Shown in pieces: positions 16,957-25,016 of a DNA stretch of 64,000 nucleotides (positions within the stretch are counted from its first letter, which is position 1; every line of letters begins with the position of its first letter). The notes below the pieces were generated by a model. It did no database searches. It saw only the letters and a program-made list of their open reading frames with translations, and was not told where the DNA came from. Origin of the DNA: CAYMKL01 sp964390805 (GTDB lineage Bacteria; Chloroflexota; Anaerolineae; VGOG01); the NCBI GenBank assembly GCA_964390805.1, contig CAYMKL010000005.1, forward strand, positions 31,334-95,333, written 5' to 3'. The position numbers and the translations under genes are program-made.

Positions 16957-17730
16957 ATGGGTCAAAAGATGACGAGAAACGAGTGGGAAGAGTTCTTCGA
17001 CGGCCACGCTCCGCTCTATATGGACAACTCCTTCACCAAAAACACGGTGGAGGAAGTGGATTTTGTTCTTGAGGAGTTAAGGCTTCCGCCGAGCAGCTGT
17101 ATTCTGGACGTGGGCTGTGGGACCGGGCGCCATGCTGTTGAGCTGGCCAGGCGGGGGTATCAGCTCACGGGGGTGGACATCTCCTCGGGGATGCTGGCTG
17201 AAGCAGAGAAGGCGGCCAGGGAAGCTGGTGTCGTGGTCGAACTGATTCACGCCGACGCGACACAGTTCACGTCAGACAAGCTGTTCGATGCCGCCATCTG
17301 TCTGTGCGAAGGGGCCTTCTCGCTGTTGGGCAGCCAGGATGACCCCATCGAACACGATCTGGCCATTCTCCGCCACATACATGCTGCCCTCGGGCCAGGG
17401 GCTCGGTTCATTTTGACCACACTCAACGCATGTAGGGTGATTCGCCAGGTTATCCAGGAGGACGTGCAAAACGGCCGCTTTGATCCGGTCACCATGGTGG
17501 AAGTCTCCACCGTCGAGTGTGATACACCGCAGGGCAAGAAGAGCCTGCTGGTGAGAGAGCGCAGTTATGTGCCCACGGAGTTAGTCATGCTCCTCCGCCA
17601 GGCGGGGTTCGAAGTGGAACACATCTGGGGTGGCACCGCAGGGAACTGGGGGCGGCGTAAGATCTATCTTGATGAGATGGAGGTCATGGTTGTCGCCAGG
17701 AAGGCTACCGAAAGGAGTGATAAAAAATGA
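16957..17730 (+). CDS. Class I SAM-dependent methyltransferase
   Basis: A 257-residue cytoplasmic methyltransferase. Motif I is ILDVGCGTGRHAVELARRGY (about 48-67), with the adenosine-binding acidic residue in LTGVDISSGML; motif II region is AAICLCEGAFSLLG. Substrate unknown; small-molecule or tRNA targets are both possible. The start follows directly on the stop of the membrane protein, and its own stop overlaps the ATG of a small ORF at 17727. Confidence 0.88.
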   Translation: MGQKMTRNEWEEFFDGHAPLYMDNSFTKNTVEEVDFVLEELRLPPSSCILDVGCGTGRHAVELARRGYQLTGVDISSGMLAEAEKAAREAGVVVELIHADATQFTSDKLFDAAICLCEGAFSLLGSQDDPIEHDLAILRHIHAALGPGARFILTTLNACRVIRQVIQEDVQNGRFDPVTMVEVSTVECDTPQGKKSLLVRERSYVPTELVMLLRQAGFEVEHIWGGTAGNWGRRKIYLDEMEVMVVARKATERSDKK

Positions 17731-17891
17731 AACGCTTCAGTGTCTCTAACGACATCAACAGAGTATACAGCTCGCTGGTTCATCAGTGGCTAGATTACAT
17801 GAAATACTTGAAACCGCACTATCCCTATCTGTTTTCTTTCACCATGAGAGCGAATCCTTTTGATCGGGAAGCATCGCCGATAGTGAGTTGA
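17727..17891 (+). CDS. Small ORF overlapping the methyltransferase stop
   Basis: 54 residues beginning MKRFSVSNDINRVYSSLVHQ, aromatic-rich in the middle (YLKPHYPYLFSF). It has an AAAGGAG ribosome site and an ATGA overlap with the preceding gene, both favouring translation. The C-terminal codons fade into low-complexity GACGAG repeats, so it may be the stump of a longer gene. No homologue is recognised. Confidence 0.4.
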   Translation: MKRFSVSNDINRVYSSLVHQWLDYMKYLKPHYPYLFSFTMRANPFDREASPIVS

Positions 17892-17980
17892 TGGGGTGAC
17901 GAGTGAGGAGGCAATGCGTGACGAGTCAACGAGTAATAAGTTGACGAGGAGCCGATGTGACTGAGTACCCCTACAAGCAG

Positions 17981-18011
17981 TAAGCCGCTTGTCAACTTGA
18001 CAAGCGGCTTA
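17981..18011. terminator. Bidirectional hairpin between converging genes
   Basis: TAAGCCGCTTGTCAA and its exact complement with a one-base loop. It lies between the plus-strand genes ending at 17891 and the minus-strand pentapeptide gene ending at 18035, a position fit for a shared terminator, though T runs are weak. Confidence 0.6.
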
Positions 18012-18034
18012 CTTGATTCCAGCACAGGTGACCG

Positions 18035-19177
18035 TTATTCTCCCAATTCAATCTGGCTGCTTTCATCGTCCACATTGACGGCTTCAGGAGGTGGGGTGAA
18101 TCCCTCCGGCCATATTGTAGCTCTGTTGTATTTGGCGTGCCTCACATTGCCCCCTTCAAGATTCGTGGCTCCCAGCAAGGCCCCTCGGAGATCTGCGTGT
18201 CGTAGAGCAACACCCTGAAGGTTTGCGGCCAACAGGTTGGCACCCTGGAGATTGGCACTCACCAACTCTGCATCCTGAAGATTGGCGTCCTTCAGGTTGG
18301 CGTCCTGGAGGTCGGTGTCCGTCAGGTTGGCGTCCTGGAGATTGGCGTACCTCAGGTTGGCGTCCTTCAGGTCAGCATCCCTCAGGTTGGCGTACTGGAG
18401 ATTGGCGCGCATTAGATTGGCGTCCCGCAGATCGGTGTACTTCAGATTAGCACCCTGGAGATTGGCCTCATACAGGCTAGCCCCCTGGAGATTGGCGCCC
18501 GTCAGGCCAGCACCCTGGAGATTGGCGTACCTCAGGTTAGCCCCCTGGAGAATGGCCTCGTACGGGCCGGCGCCCTGGAGATTGGCTTCCGTCAGGTTGG
18601 CGTCCTGGAGATTGGCGCGCATCAGGTTGGCGTCCTGGAGGTCCACGTCCGTCAGGTTAGCCCCTTGGAGCTTGGCGTCTGTCAGGTTGGTGTGCTGCAG
18701 ATCGGCGAACTTCAGGTTAGCGCTCTGCAGATTGGTCTCTCGCAGGTTGGCTTCTCGCAGGTTTGCCCACTGGAGATCGGCCTCTCGTAGGTTGGCGGCC
18801 TGTAGATCAATCTTATTAACCGATCCATCCCGCAGCCATCCATGCGCCCGCAACGCCCGAACTGCTTTCATTGCAGACACACTATCCGAACTGCTGAGCT
18901 GCCGGATGAGCCGCCCTTTCTCTTGCTCCGTTTCGCGGCGCTGATACAGTGCTTCAATAATGAGTATGATAACCGAGAGGCCTGCCAGCTCCGTGCTGGC
19001 GTGGGCATAAAAATCTGCGATGATCTGCTGTGCTGTCTCCGGCAGGTAAAGCCATCCACGCTGATTGAGGTGGCCCAATGCCCCGATCAGAAACGCCAAT
19101 GCCAGCAGCGCAATACCCACTACCCTGAGAACAGTCCACCACTGCATGAACCGTCGCACGATTCTGCGGATAACCAT
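18035..19177 (-). CDS. Membrane-anchored pentapeptide-repeat protein
   Basis: About 380 residues. The N-terminus has two TM segments (VVGIALLALAFLIGAL; LAGLSVIILIIEALY). A short helical region follows, with SAMKAVRALRAHGWL, then roughly 40 tandem A(D/N)LxxA pentapeptides (ANLREADLQWANLREANL) that form a right-handed beta-helix. Such proteins are often scaffolds or, in the Qnr group, DNA mimics. The membrane anchor argues for a scaffold. The start at 19177 is preferred because GAAGGGG precedes it; an upstream ATG at 19195 lacks a ribosome site. The repeat region is itself repetitive DNA and probably evolves by slippage. Confidence 0.9.
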   Translation of the reverse strand: MVIRRIVRRFMQWWTVLRVVGIALLALAFLIGALGHLNQRGWLYLPETAQQIIADFYAHASTELAGLSVIILIIEALYQRRETEQEKGRLIRQLSSSDSVSAMKAVRALRAHGWLRDGSVNKIDLQAANLREADLQWANLREANLRETNLQSANLKFADLQHTNLTDAKLQGANLTDVDLQDANLMRANLQDANLTEANLQGAGPYEAILQGANLRYANLQGAGLTGANLQGASLYEANLQGANLKYTDLRDANLMRANLQYANLRDADLKDANLRYANLQDANLTDTDLQDANLKDANLQDAELVSANLQGANLLAANLQGVALRHADLRGALLGATNLEGGNVRHAKYNRATIWPEGFTPPPEAVNVDDESSQIELGE

Positions 19178-19302
19178 TGGCCCCTTCCCCCTCATCAGAA
19201 ATGCACAACGCGCCTATTGTAACATTTTTCGCCTGGTTGCGCAAGTCCTCAAATGGAGGTATAATGGGGTTGCCAACGTCGTCGGGTTGAGAATAGACCA
19301 AT

Positions 19303-19399
19303 TTCGGAAGTCTCAAAACCGACCTCGATTTATAACGTTTTTAGCCAGTTTCGCGCTAGTTTGGTCCACCCAAGTGGGCGATTGAAGACTTCCAAAGCC
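19303..19399. repeat. Dispersed element with GGAAGTCT ends (copy 1)
   Basis: Begins TTCGGAAGTCTCAAAACC and ends GAAGACTTCCAAAGCCT. A related, better preserved copy is at 49221-49320. The 280-base gap between the pentapeptide and nucleotidase genes holds this and no gene. Confidence 0.55.
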
Positions 19400-19472
19400 T
19401 TAACTTAATGACACAGTGATGGGGTTTGTGCCCCTCCAGGGGAGAGATTAGCAACGTAAAGGAGAAGATACG

Positions 19473-20912
19473 GTGTCTTGCCATTTCATCATCCTGCACA
19501 CCAATGACCTCCACGGCCGCGTCGAGGGGCTGTCGCGGATTGCCACCCTCGTTGAGCGGACCAGGGCCGAGAACCGAGATGTGCCCGTGCTCTATTTTGA
19601 CCTGGGCGACAGTGAGGATTACTCCAACCGGCTGAGCAACCTGACCAAAGGGGCTGCCATGCACCGCCTGCTCAGTGCGATGGGTTGCGACGCCGTCGCG
19701 GTGGGCAATGGCGCCATTCCCCGCTACGGGCCTGGGGTGCTGAAAGACCACACTAGCGCATCCCACTACCCTCACTTGCTGGCCAACCTTCGTATGGCCG
19801 ACGGCGATTTCATTCCAGGCACTCAGCCGACCGCGCTCCTCGACCTGGGCGCCATGCGGCTGGGTCTCATTGGCGTGACGGTGGAGATGCCCTCCTACAC
19901 CAGGTTCTTCGGCCTGAGCACTGTGCCGGCCCTCCCGCTCATCCGCGACTTGGCAGCGGGACTGCGCAGTGAAGGCGCCGACGCCGTGATCTTGCTGTCG
20001 CACCTGGGATTGGCGGCCGACCGTGAGTTGGCCGAGGAATTACAGAGGGATATAGCCCTCATTGTCGGGGGACACAGCCATGACCTGCTGCCGGAGGGCG
20101 AATCGGTGGGGGACGTGCTGATCGCCCAGGCGGGGCACTATGCCGAGCATCTGGGGCGAATAGACCTGATCTGGGATGGCGAACAACTGAAGGCCACGCG
20201 CGCGACCGTGCTGCCCGTAGCGGACACGACGCCTCCTTCGGCCCAGGTGCTGGCAGAGGCCGACGCTATCGAGGCTGAGGTCGAGCAGTATCTGGATGAG
20301 ATCATCGGGGAGCTCATCGTCCCGCTGGATTTCGCCACCGACCGCGAGTGCGGCGTGGCCAATCTTTTGGCAGACGCGCTCCGACAGCGAATGGACGCCG
20401 AGGTGGGCGTGCTGGTGGCTGGGCAAGCATTCAGCGGTCCACTTCCGGCGGGTCCGCTGCGCCGGGCTACGTTGTGGGATGCCTGCCCATCGCCAGCCAA
20501 CCCAGGCGTGGTAACCCTGACCGGCTCGCAGTTAGTCGAGTTGGTGGCCAGAGGGCTCGACTCAGAGCGCGCCGCCGAGCGACCGAACCCCCTCCGCGGC
20601 AAGGCCCGGGGTCTGATGCACCTCAGTGGGGCAGTCGTCCGCGAAGGTCGTCTACTGGTGGACGGCCAACCGGTTGAGCCGGAACGTGAATACCGAGTTG
20701 CCGGCAGCGACTTTGAATTCGAGACCGACTGGGGATATACCGACCCCGACTGGGAGCTGCATCCTAGCTATGATGTGCCCACCATCCTTCGCGAAGCGTT
20801 GGAGGAATACCTGGCCGCTCACAGCCCGGTCAGGGCGGAATCGGGGCGTTACAGGTCGATCATGTCTCCGTTGCGAGCGTCCCTCAAGCATGTCGAGCGA
20901 CGGCTGCGCTAA
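19473..20912 (+). CDS. 5'-nucleotidase/2',3'-cyclic phosphodiesterase-like metallophosphatase
   Basis: A 479-residue two-domain enzyme like UshA/YfkN. The N-terminal metallophosphoesterase has HTNDLHGR (residues 9-16), DLGDSEDY, the GNH-equivalent VGNGAI (His lost), LLSHLG and GGHSHDLLPEG. The C-terminal 5'-nucleotidase domain (about 265-450) has RECGVANLLADALRQRM and the substrate loop near SDFEFETDWGYT. No signal peptide is seen although most relatives are exported, so it may be cytoplasmic. GTG start at 19473 follows AAAGGAG. The altered GNH block may lower activity. Confidence 0.85.
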   Translation: MSCHFIILHTNDLHGRVEGLSRIATLVERTRAENRDVPVLYFDLGDSEDYSNRLSNLTKGAAMHRLLSAMGCDAVAVGNGAIPRYGPGVLKDHTSASHYPHLLANLRMADGDFIPGTQPTALLDLGAMRLGLIGVTVEMPSYTRFFGLSTVPALPLIRDLAAGLRSEGADAVILLSHLGLAADRELAEELQRDIALIVGGHSHDLLPEGESVGDVLIAQAGHYAEHLGRIDLIWDGEQLKATRATVLPVADTTPPSAQVLAEADAIEAEVEQYLDEIIGELIVPLDFATDRECGVANLLADALRQRMDAEVGVLVAGQAFSGPLPAGPLRRATLWDACPSPANPGVVTLTGSQLVELVARGLDSERAAERPNPLRGKARGLMHLSGAVVREGRLLVDGQPVEPEREYRVAGSDFEFETDWGYTDPDWELHPSYDVPTILREALEEYLAAHSPVRAESGRYRSIMSPLRASLKHVERRLR

Positions 20913-21759
20913 GGTGGGCACCGAAAAGGGTGATCCAACTGCTCAAGTAGATCCAGAGCATCAAGGCTACGACAGCTCCTAGTGAGCCATACACCAACTC
21001 ATATCGGGCCAGCCCGCTGCTGATGTACCAGGCCAAGATATTCGCGGCGATCTTCCACGCAAGGGCGGCCACCAATGCGCCCCAAAAGGCCGCCCGCCAC
21101 TTGACCTCTGTATTCGGCACCCAGCGATACAAAGCCAGGAACAGAAGGAAAGCAAACAGCCAGGGTATGAGATTGGACAATGCTGCCCATAACAGCGTTT
21201 CGTAGATGGTCAGCCTATCCCACAAAGGCACCTGCAACTGGGGTAAGAGATTGAGTACACTGGTTGAGAGTAGCGAGAGGATCAGCAGAACTGCCAGCGT
21301 CCCAATCATTCCCAGTGCCACCAGACGCCTCCTGAGGAAACTGCGCGGCTCTGCATACGGCCAGGCGCGGTTGATGTTGTGGGCCAAAGCCGTAAAAACG
21401 CCCATACCTGACCACAGTAAGCCGATCAACCCCACAATCCCCACCGTGCCACGCAGCTCAAGAACCCGCTTGATGTTCCTCTCGATCAATTCCCGAGAAA
21501 TCGGAAAGGCCTCGGGCACAACCCCGATCAGTTCTTGATAGACTTGGTCCCTTTTCAGGACGAAGCTTCCGGCTGCCACCAGCGCGAGCAACAGCGGAAA
21601 GAGGGAGAAAAGGGCATAGTAGGCCATTCCAGCCGCGGCTTCTGGGGCACGGGCTTCGTTGAAGCGTTGAAAAGCGATCCTCAGAATACCCAGAGAACCC
21701 CCGCTCAGATGGTTAACTCTCCGATAGATGGGCCTTAACCCGTCCTTGAGAATCCTCAT
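20884..21759 (-). CDS. YihY/virulence factor BrkB family membrane protein
   Basis: A 291-residue integral membrane protein with six TM segments. Family features are the N-terminal FNEARAPEAAAGMAYYALFSLFPLLLAL, the conserved LWSGMGVFTALAHNINRAW, and the C-terminal YGSLGAVVALMLWIYLSSWI. Function is unknown; the old RNase BN assignment is wrong. The start at 21759 has GGGAGGGGAT directly before it. The C-terminus overlaps the plus-strand nucleotidase 3' end by 29 bases (converging genes). Confidence 0.92.
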   Translation of the reverse strand: MRILKDGLRPIYRRVNHLSGGSLGILRIAFQRFNEARAPEAAAGMAYYALFSLFPLLLALVAAGSFVLKRDQVYQELIGVVPEAFPISRELIERNIKRVLELRGTVGIVGLIGLLWSGMGVFTALAHNINRAWPYAEPRSFLRRRLVALGMIGTLAVLLILSLLSTSVLNLLPQLQVPLWDRLTIYETLLWAALSNLIPWLFAFLLFLALYRWVPNTEVKWRAAFWGALVAALAWKIAANILAWYISSGLARYELVYGSLGAVVALMLWIYLSSWITLFGAHLSAAVARHA

Positions 21760-21782
21760 ATCCCCTCCCACCCTCAAGTATC

Positions 21783-21959
21783 TCAACTGATGACCACGAT
21801 TCCTGCCTCGTTACTCACTGCCTCAAAGTCAACCTCTTGCCAGAGCAGGCTCATTAATTCGATAGTGCCCGGCAGGTCAAAATATCGCTTCCCGATCGCT
21901 CTGGTTGTGGGAGCCACCGAGATTGATATCGGGTTAGAAGCTCTCTTTGTATCCTGCAT
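21783..21959 (-). CDS. Small ORF downstream of the C39 peptidase gene
   Basis: 58 residues, MQDTKRASNPISISVAPTTR then AIGKRYFDLPGTIELMSLLW and a hydrophobic tail ending IVVIS. It overlaps the 3' end of the upstream gene by 26 bases, with AAGGACGAG before its ATG. The composition looks protein-like and both other frames are broken by stops, but no family is recognised. Confidence 0.35.
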   Translation of the reverse strand: MQDTKRASNPISISVAPTTRAIGKRYFDLPGTIELMSLLWQEVDFEAVSNEAGIVVIS

Positions 21960-24723
21960 GCTGCTCGTCCTTGTATGGCCGAGGGCGAGGCCGGCGGGAG
22001 CGCTTGATTACGGCCATGTTCCCCAAAACGGCCCACGAGCGTTCAAAATCGCTCCACTGGCGAGTGTACACTTGCGCACCGTCCAGGATTCTCACTTCAC
22101 GCCTGTTGTAGCCGATGACCATGACCGTGTGTTCGTAACGGGCAACGATGGTGCTATTTCCATCGGAAGCGGTGTAGGGAACCGGTGTTCCCCAGGCTAC
22201 CTGCCCAGTGACCCAAACGATGACCGGCCGACCCGCCGCAATTTCCGAGCGCAGGGCGTCCAGGGGGAAGTTGCGCACGGCCTGGGCGTCCAGTCCGTAA
22301 GTTCGCAACAGCGCGGCCACTGGCTCAGCGTGCACGCCGTAGGGATGGGGCGGGATTTGCCCCCACGAGCCATGCACGTCGCCGACGAAGCCCTTGTCCG
22401 GATTATCGGACTGAGGCAGGCTATAGAAAAACTCTGACTCATCAATCTCTACCTCGAAGTAGGCAGCCCAGTCCACTGCCGAACGCGATTCACAATCCAG
22501 CGGCAGCGCCTGAAAACGCCCAGCGATGTCAGTGATGTTGGCTGCCGACGGGACGCTCGCCGTCGCTGTGGCCGTAGGCGTCGGGGTGTGAATGGGGGTA
22601 CTGGTGGGCGTGGCGCTTGCCCTGGGCGCCGCTCCGCTTACGGTCGAAGGGGTCGGCGTGGGGGTGGGTACACCCTTGGCCCGCAGCACGGCCTCTGTCT
22701 GCCCCCGTTCCAGGCTGAGTTCCCAGTTGAAGAGTTCCTGCAGGGTTTCCTCAGGGTAAATCTGTTGCATGGCCTGGCACCAGGTGAGTCCGTCGGGCTT
22801 CTGGTAGTGCCAGAATTCCCGGGCCAGGCTGTCCCACCGCCAGTCGTAATCTTCTTCCTCGAAGGCGGGGATGCCGTGCCAGCCATGTCGCCGGGCGATG
22901 GCTGCAAAGTCCTCGTAGTAACCCGATGGGATGGAGATGGGGCGGCCGCCAGCTTCGTAGGCTTCGGGTTCCTTCTCCTCGTCCAGCAGGAACCAGAACA
23001 CCCAGGGGCGCTCGGTGAGGGGACGGCCCTGGCTGCCGTCCTGGGCCTGGCAGCGGATGAACAGCCGCCAGTAGGTCCTCTGGCCGCGGTGTCCTGAGCC
23101 TGTCGAAGGGACGTCCTGGCGGACGACCAGCAGTTGGTCGCGGCCCTCCTCGTTGGGCAGCTCGAAGCGCAGGTCCACCGCGCGGCCAGCCTTGTGCCAG
23201 GTGAGGTAGCCATAAGGCTTTCGGCTGACGTAACCGGGACCACGAAGGACATCAGAGAGCTGGCCCAGGTAATCCCAGCCGGTTTTCTGGTGCACTTCCT
23301 CCCGCCAGGTCTGATAGCTCTCAATGACGGCGGCGTTAAGACGCGGGTCCGCGACAACTATATCCTCCAGAGGGAGCAGGGGGTAAAGCTCGTTGGGAGC
23401 CAAAGTGGGTGTGTGAGTGGGCGTAGGCGGCGGGGAAGGCAGTCGCCGGGTGAGCTCGGCCCAGGGCAGCGAGCAGGCCACAGACGGGGCGGTGGCATCG
23501 GCGGGGAACGCCTGCTCGACGAGGTCGGTCCTGCGGCGGTGGGGGACGCCATCCACGGGGACGGTGAAGAGGCGGTAGATGCCGGGGCGATAGGGGTCAT
23601 ACACCTCGAAGGGTTCCCCCTCCTGGTAGCCTGTGTATACGATGTGCTGGCCGTCGGGGAGCCAGACCGGGGCGCCGTCGTAGGCGTCGTGGGCGGTGAC
23701 TCGTCGTTGTCCAGTGCCATTGGAGCGCATAGTGTATAGCTCGGCGTTGCCATCGCGCCAGGATACGAAGGCGATGGCCGTGCCATCAGGGGACCAGGCC
23801 GGGTCCTCGTCGTCGGCAGCGGGATGGTTGGTCAGGTTGCGCACCGTGCCGTCTTCCAGGTCGGCCAGGTAGATTTCTTTGTCCCCATCACGCCAGGAGG
23901 TGAAGGCGACATAACGACCATCAGGTGACCAGGCCGGGGTGTAGTCTCCGGCCTTGTTTTTTGTCAGACGGACGGGGGGACTCTCGTCAGTCAGGTCCAG
24001 CAAGTAGATCTCCAGGTTGCCGTCGCGGTAGCTTTCGAAGGTCAGACGAGTGCCGTCGGGCGACCAGGCCGGCGCGCCGTCGTAGGCCGGATCACTGGTC
24101 AGGCGAGTTATGGACCCATCGGCAGCCGACCACAGATACAGCTCCCAGTTGCCGTCTTTGTTGGAGGCGAAGGCCAGGCGAGTGCCGTCGGGCGACCAGG
24201 CCGGGTCGCGGTCCTCGGAAGCAAACGCGGCCTCGGCGGGATGAGCGGTGAGGTTGGCTATCTGCCCGGTAAGGGGATCCAGCAAATAGACGTCGTCGTT
24301 GCCCGTGTGGGGCGAAACGAAGGCCACCACGGGGGGATATTGGATATTGGATATTGGAGATGGAGTGAGAGTGGGACTGGGGGTGGGGGTGGGAGGCGGA
24401 GATGGAGTGAGAGTGGGACTGGGGCTGGGGGTGGGAGGCGGAGATGGAGTGAGAGTGGGACTGGGGCTGGGACTGGGAGTAGGGGTGGCAGAGGGACTAA
24501 GGGATGGTGTGACAGAGGGAGTGGCGGAGGGAGTAAGGGATGGTGTGACAGAGGGAGTGGTGGAGGGAGTAAGGGATGGCGTGACAGAGGGAGTGGTGGA
24601 GGGAGTAAGGGATGGCGTGACAGAGGGAGTTGGAGAAGGGGTGACGGAAGGGGATGGGGTGGCAGTGGGAGGGAGGGGCGGGGTACAGTGGGTGCTGATT
24701 AGAGGTAACAACAGGATTGCCAT
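21934..24723 (-). CDS. Exported protein: beta-propeller plus C39-like peptidase
   Basis: About 930 residues. A lipoprotein-like N-terminus (MAILLLPLISTHC, start 24723) leads into a long Thr/Pro/Ser linker. Seven or so PD40/TolB-type propeller blades follow (DPAWSPDGTRLAFAS repeated), then a DNA-variable linker. The C-terminal papain-like C39 domain has Cys in LDCESRSAVDWAAY, His in RYEHTVMVIGY and Asp in VRILDGAQ. It probably works outside the membrane as a peptide- or cell-wall-binding protease. The frame is open upstream to 24999, but that part is translated dispersed repeat DNA. Two repeat insertions sit in frame, near 24340 and at 23089-23112. Confidence 0.8.
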   Translation of the reverse strand: MAILLLPLISTHCTPPLPPTATPSPSVTPSPTPSVTPSLTPSTTPSVTPSLTPSTTPSVTPSLTPSATPSVTPSLSPSATPTPSPSPSPTLTPSPPPTPSPSPTLTPSPPPTPTPSPTLTPSPISNIQYPPVVAFVSPHTGNDDVYLLDPLTGQIANLTAHPAEAAFASEDRDPAWSPDGTRLAFASNKDGNWELYLWSAADGSITRLTSDPAYDGAPAWSPDGTRLTFESYRDGNLEIYLLDLTDESPPVRLTKNKAGDYTPAWSPDGRYVAFTSWRDGDKEIYLADLEDGTVRNLTNHPAADDEDPAWSPDGTAIAFVSWRDGNAELYTMRSNGTGQRRVTAHDAYDGAPVWLPDGQHIVYTGYQEGEPFEVYDPYRPGIYRLFTVPVDGVPHRRRTDLVEQAFPADATAPSVACSLPWAELTRRLPSPPPTPTHTPTLAPNELYPLLPLEDIVVADPRLNAAVIESYQTWREEVHQKTGWDYLGQLSDVLRGPGYVSRKPYGYLTWHKAGRAVDLRFELPNEEGRDQLLVVRQDVPSTGSGHRGQRTYWRLFIRCQAQDGSQGRPLTERPWVFWFLLDEEKEPEAYEAGGRPISIPSGYYEDFAAIARRHGWHGIPAFEEEDYDWRWDSLAREFWHYQKPDGLTWCQAMQQIYPEETLQELFNWELSLERGQTEAVLRAKGVPTPTPTPSTVSGAAPRASATPTSTPIHTPTPTATATASVPSAANITDIAGRFQALPLDCESRSAVDWAAYFEVEIDESEFFYSLPQSDNPDKGFVGDVHGSWGQIPPHPYGVHAEPVAALLRTYGLDAQAVRNFPLDALRSEIAAGRPVIVWVTGQVAWGTPVPYTASDGNSTIVARYEHTVMVIGYNRREVRILDGAQVYTRQWSDFERSWAVLGNMAVIKRSRRPRPRPYKDEQHAGYKESF
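23089..23112. repeat. GTCCTGAGCCTGTCGAAGGG element inside the C39 gene
   Basis: The same short motif appears in frame in the xanthine dehydrogenase gene (41499-41520). Here it encodes PSTGSGH on the minus strand, between conserved RQDV and RGQRTYWRL. Confidence 0.75.
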
Positions 24724-24783
24724 TCCGACCACCAGGATCAGTGAATTCAGTTTTGCTCGTAGGCGTTCAGCGAGTAGCGCATT

Positions 24784-24875
24784 TCCCCTCCCTCGGAGGG
24801 AGGGGCTAGGGGAGGGTGGGCCTTCTGTATCGCAGAATCCACCCCCTCCCGGCCTCCCCCTCGCAGGGGGAGGAG
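24784..24875. repeat. GGAGGGAGGGG palindromic element (copy 1)
   Basis: CCCCTCCCTCGGAGGGAGGG followed by AGGGGAGGGTGGG, and after about 20 bases CCACCCCCTCCC with CCTCCCCCTCGCAGGGGGAG. A second copy lies between two cas genes at 57080-57213. Confidence 0.8.
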
Positions 24876-24951
24876 CGAGACGGGGATTTGGCAATCCCCT
24901 CAGAGCAAATCTGGACCCGCTGGGACTACCGACCAACTTGCAGCTTCTGAT

Positions 24952-25010
24952 GTCCAATCTCCAGCTTCCAATATCCAATATCCAATCTCCAATATCCAAC
25001 TTCCAACCTC
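24952..25010. repeat. Heptamer repeat between two exported-protein genes
   Basis: CCAATAT/CCAATCT/CCAACTT units in a row. It fills the junction between the CapA fusion gene stop and the start of the C39 gene, and is translatable in the C39 frame. Confidence 0.85.
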
Positions 25011-25016
25011 GATCTC

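Noticed and set aside
16518..17072. Plus-strand ORF overlapping the membrane protein and methyltransferase
   Set aside because: Frame shadow with Arg/Cys-rich composition; both real genes are well supported.
24724..24999. N-terminal extension of the C39 gene to 24999
   Set aside because: It is translated heptamer and GGAGGG repeat DNA; the lipoprotein signal begins at 24723.
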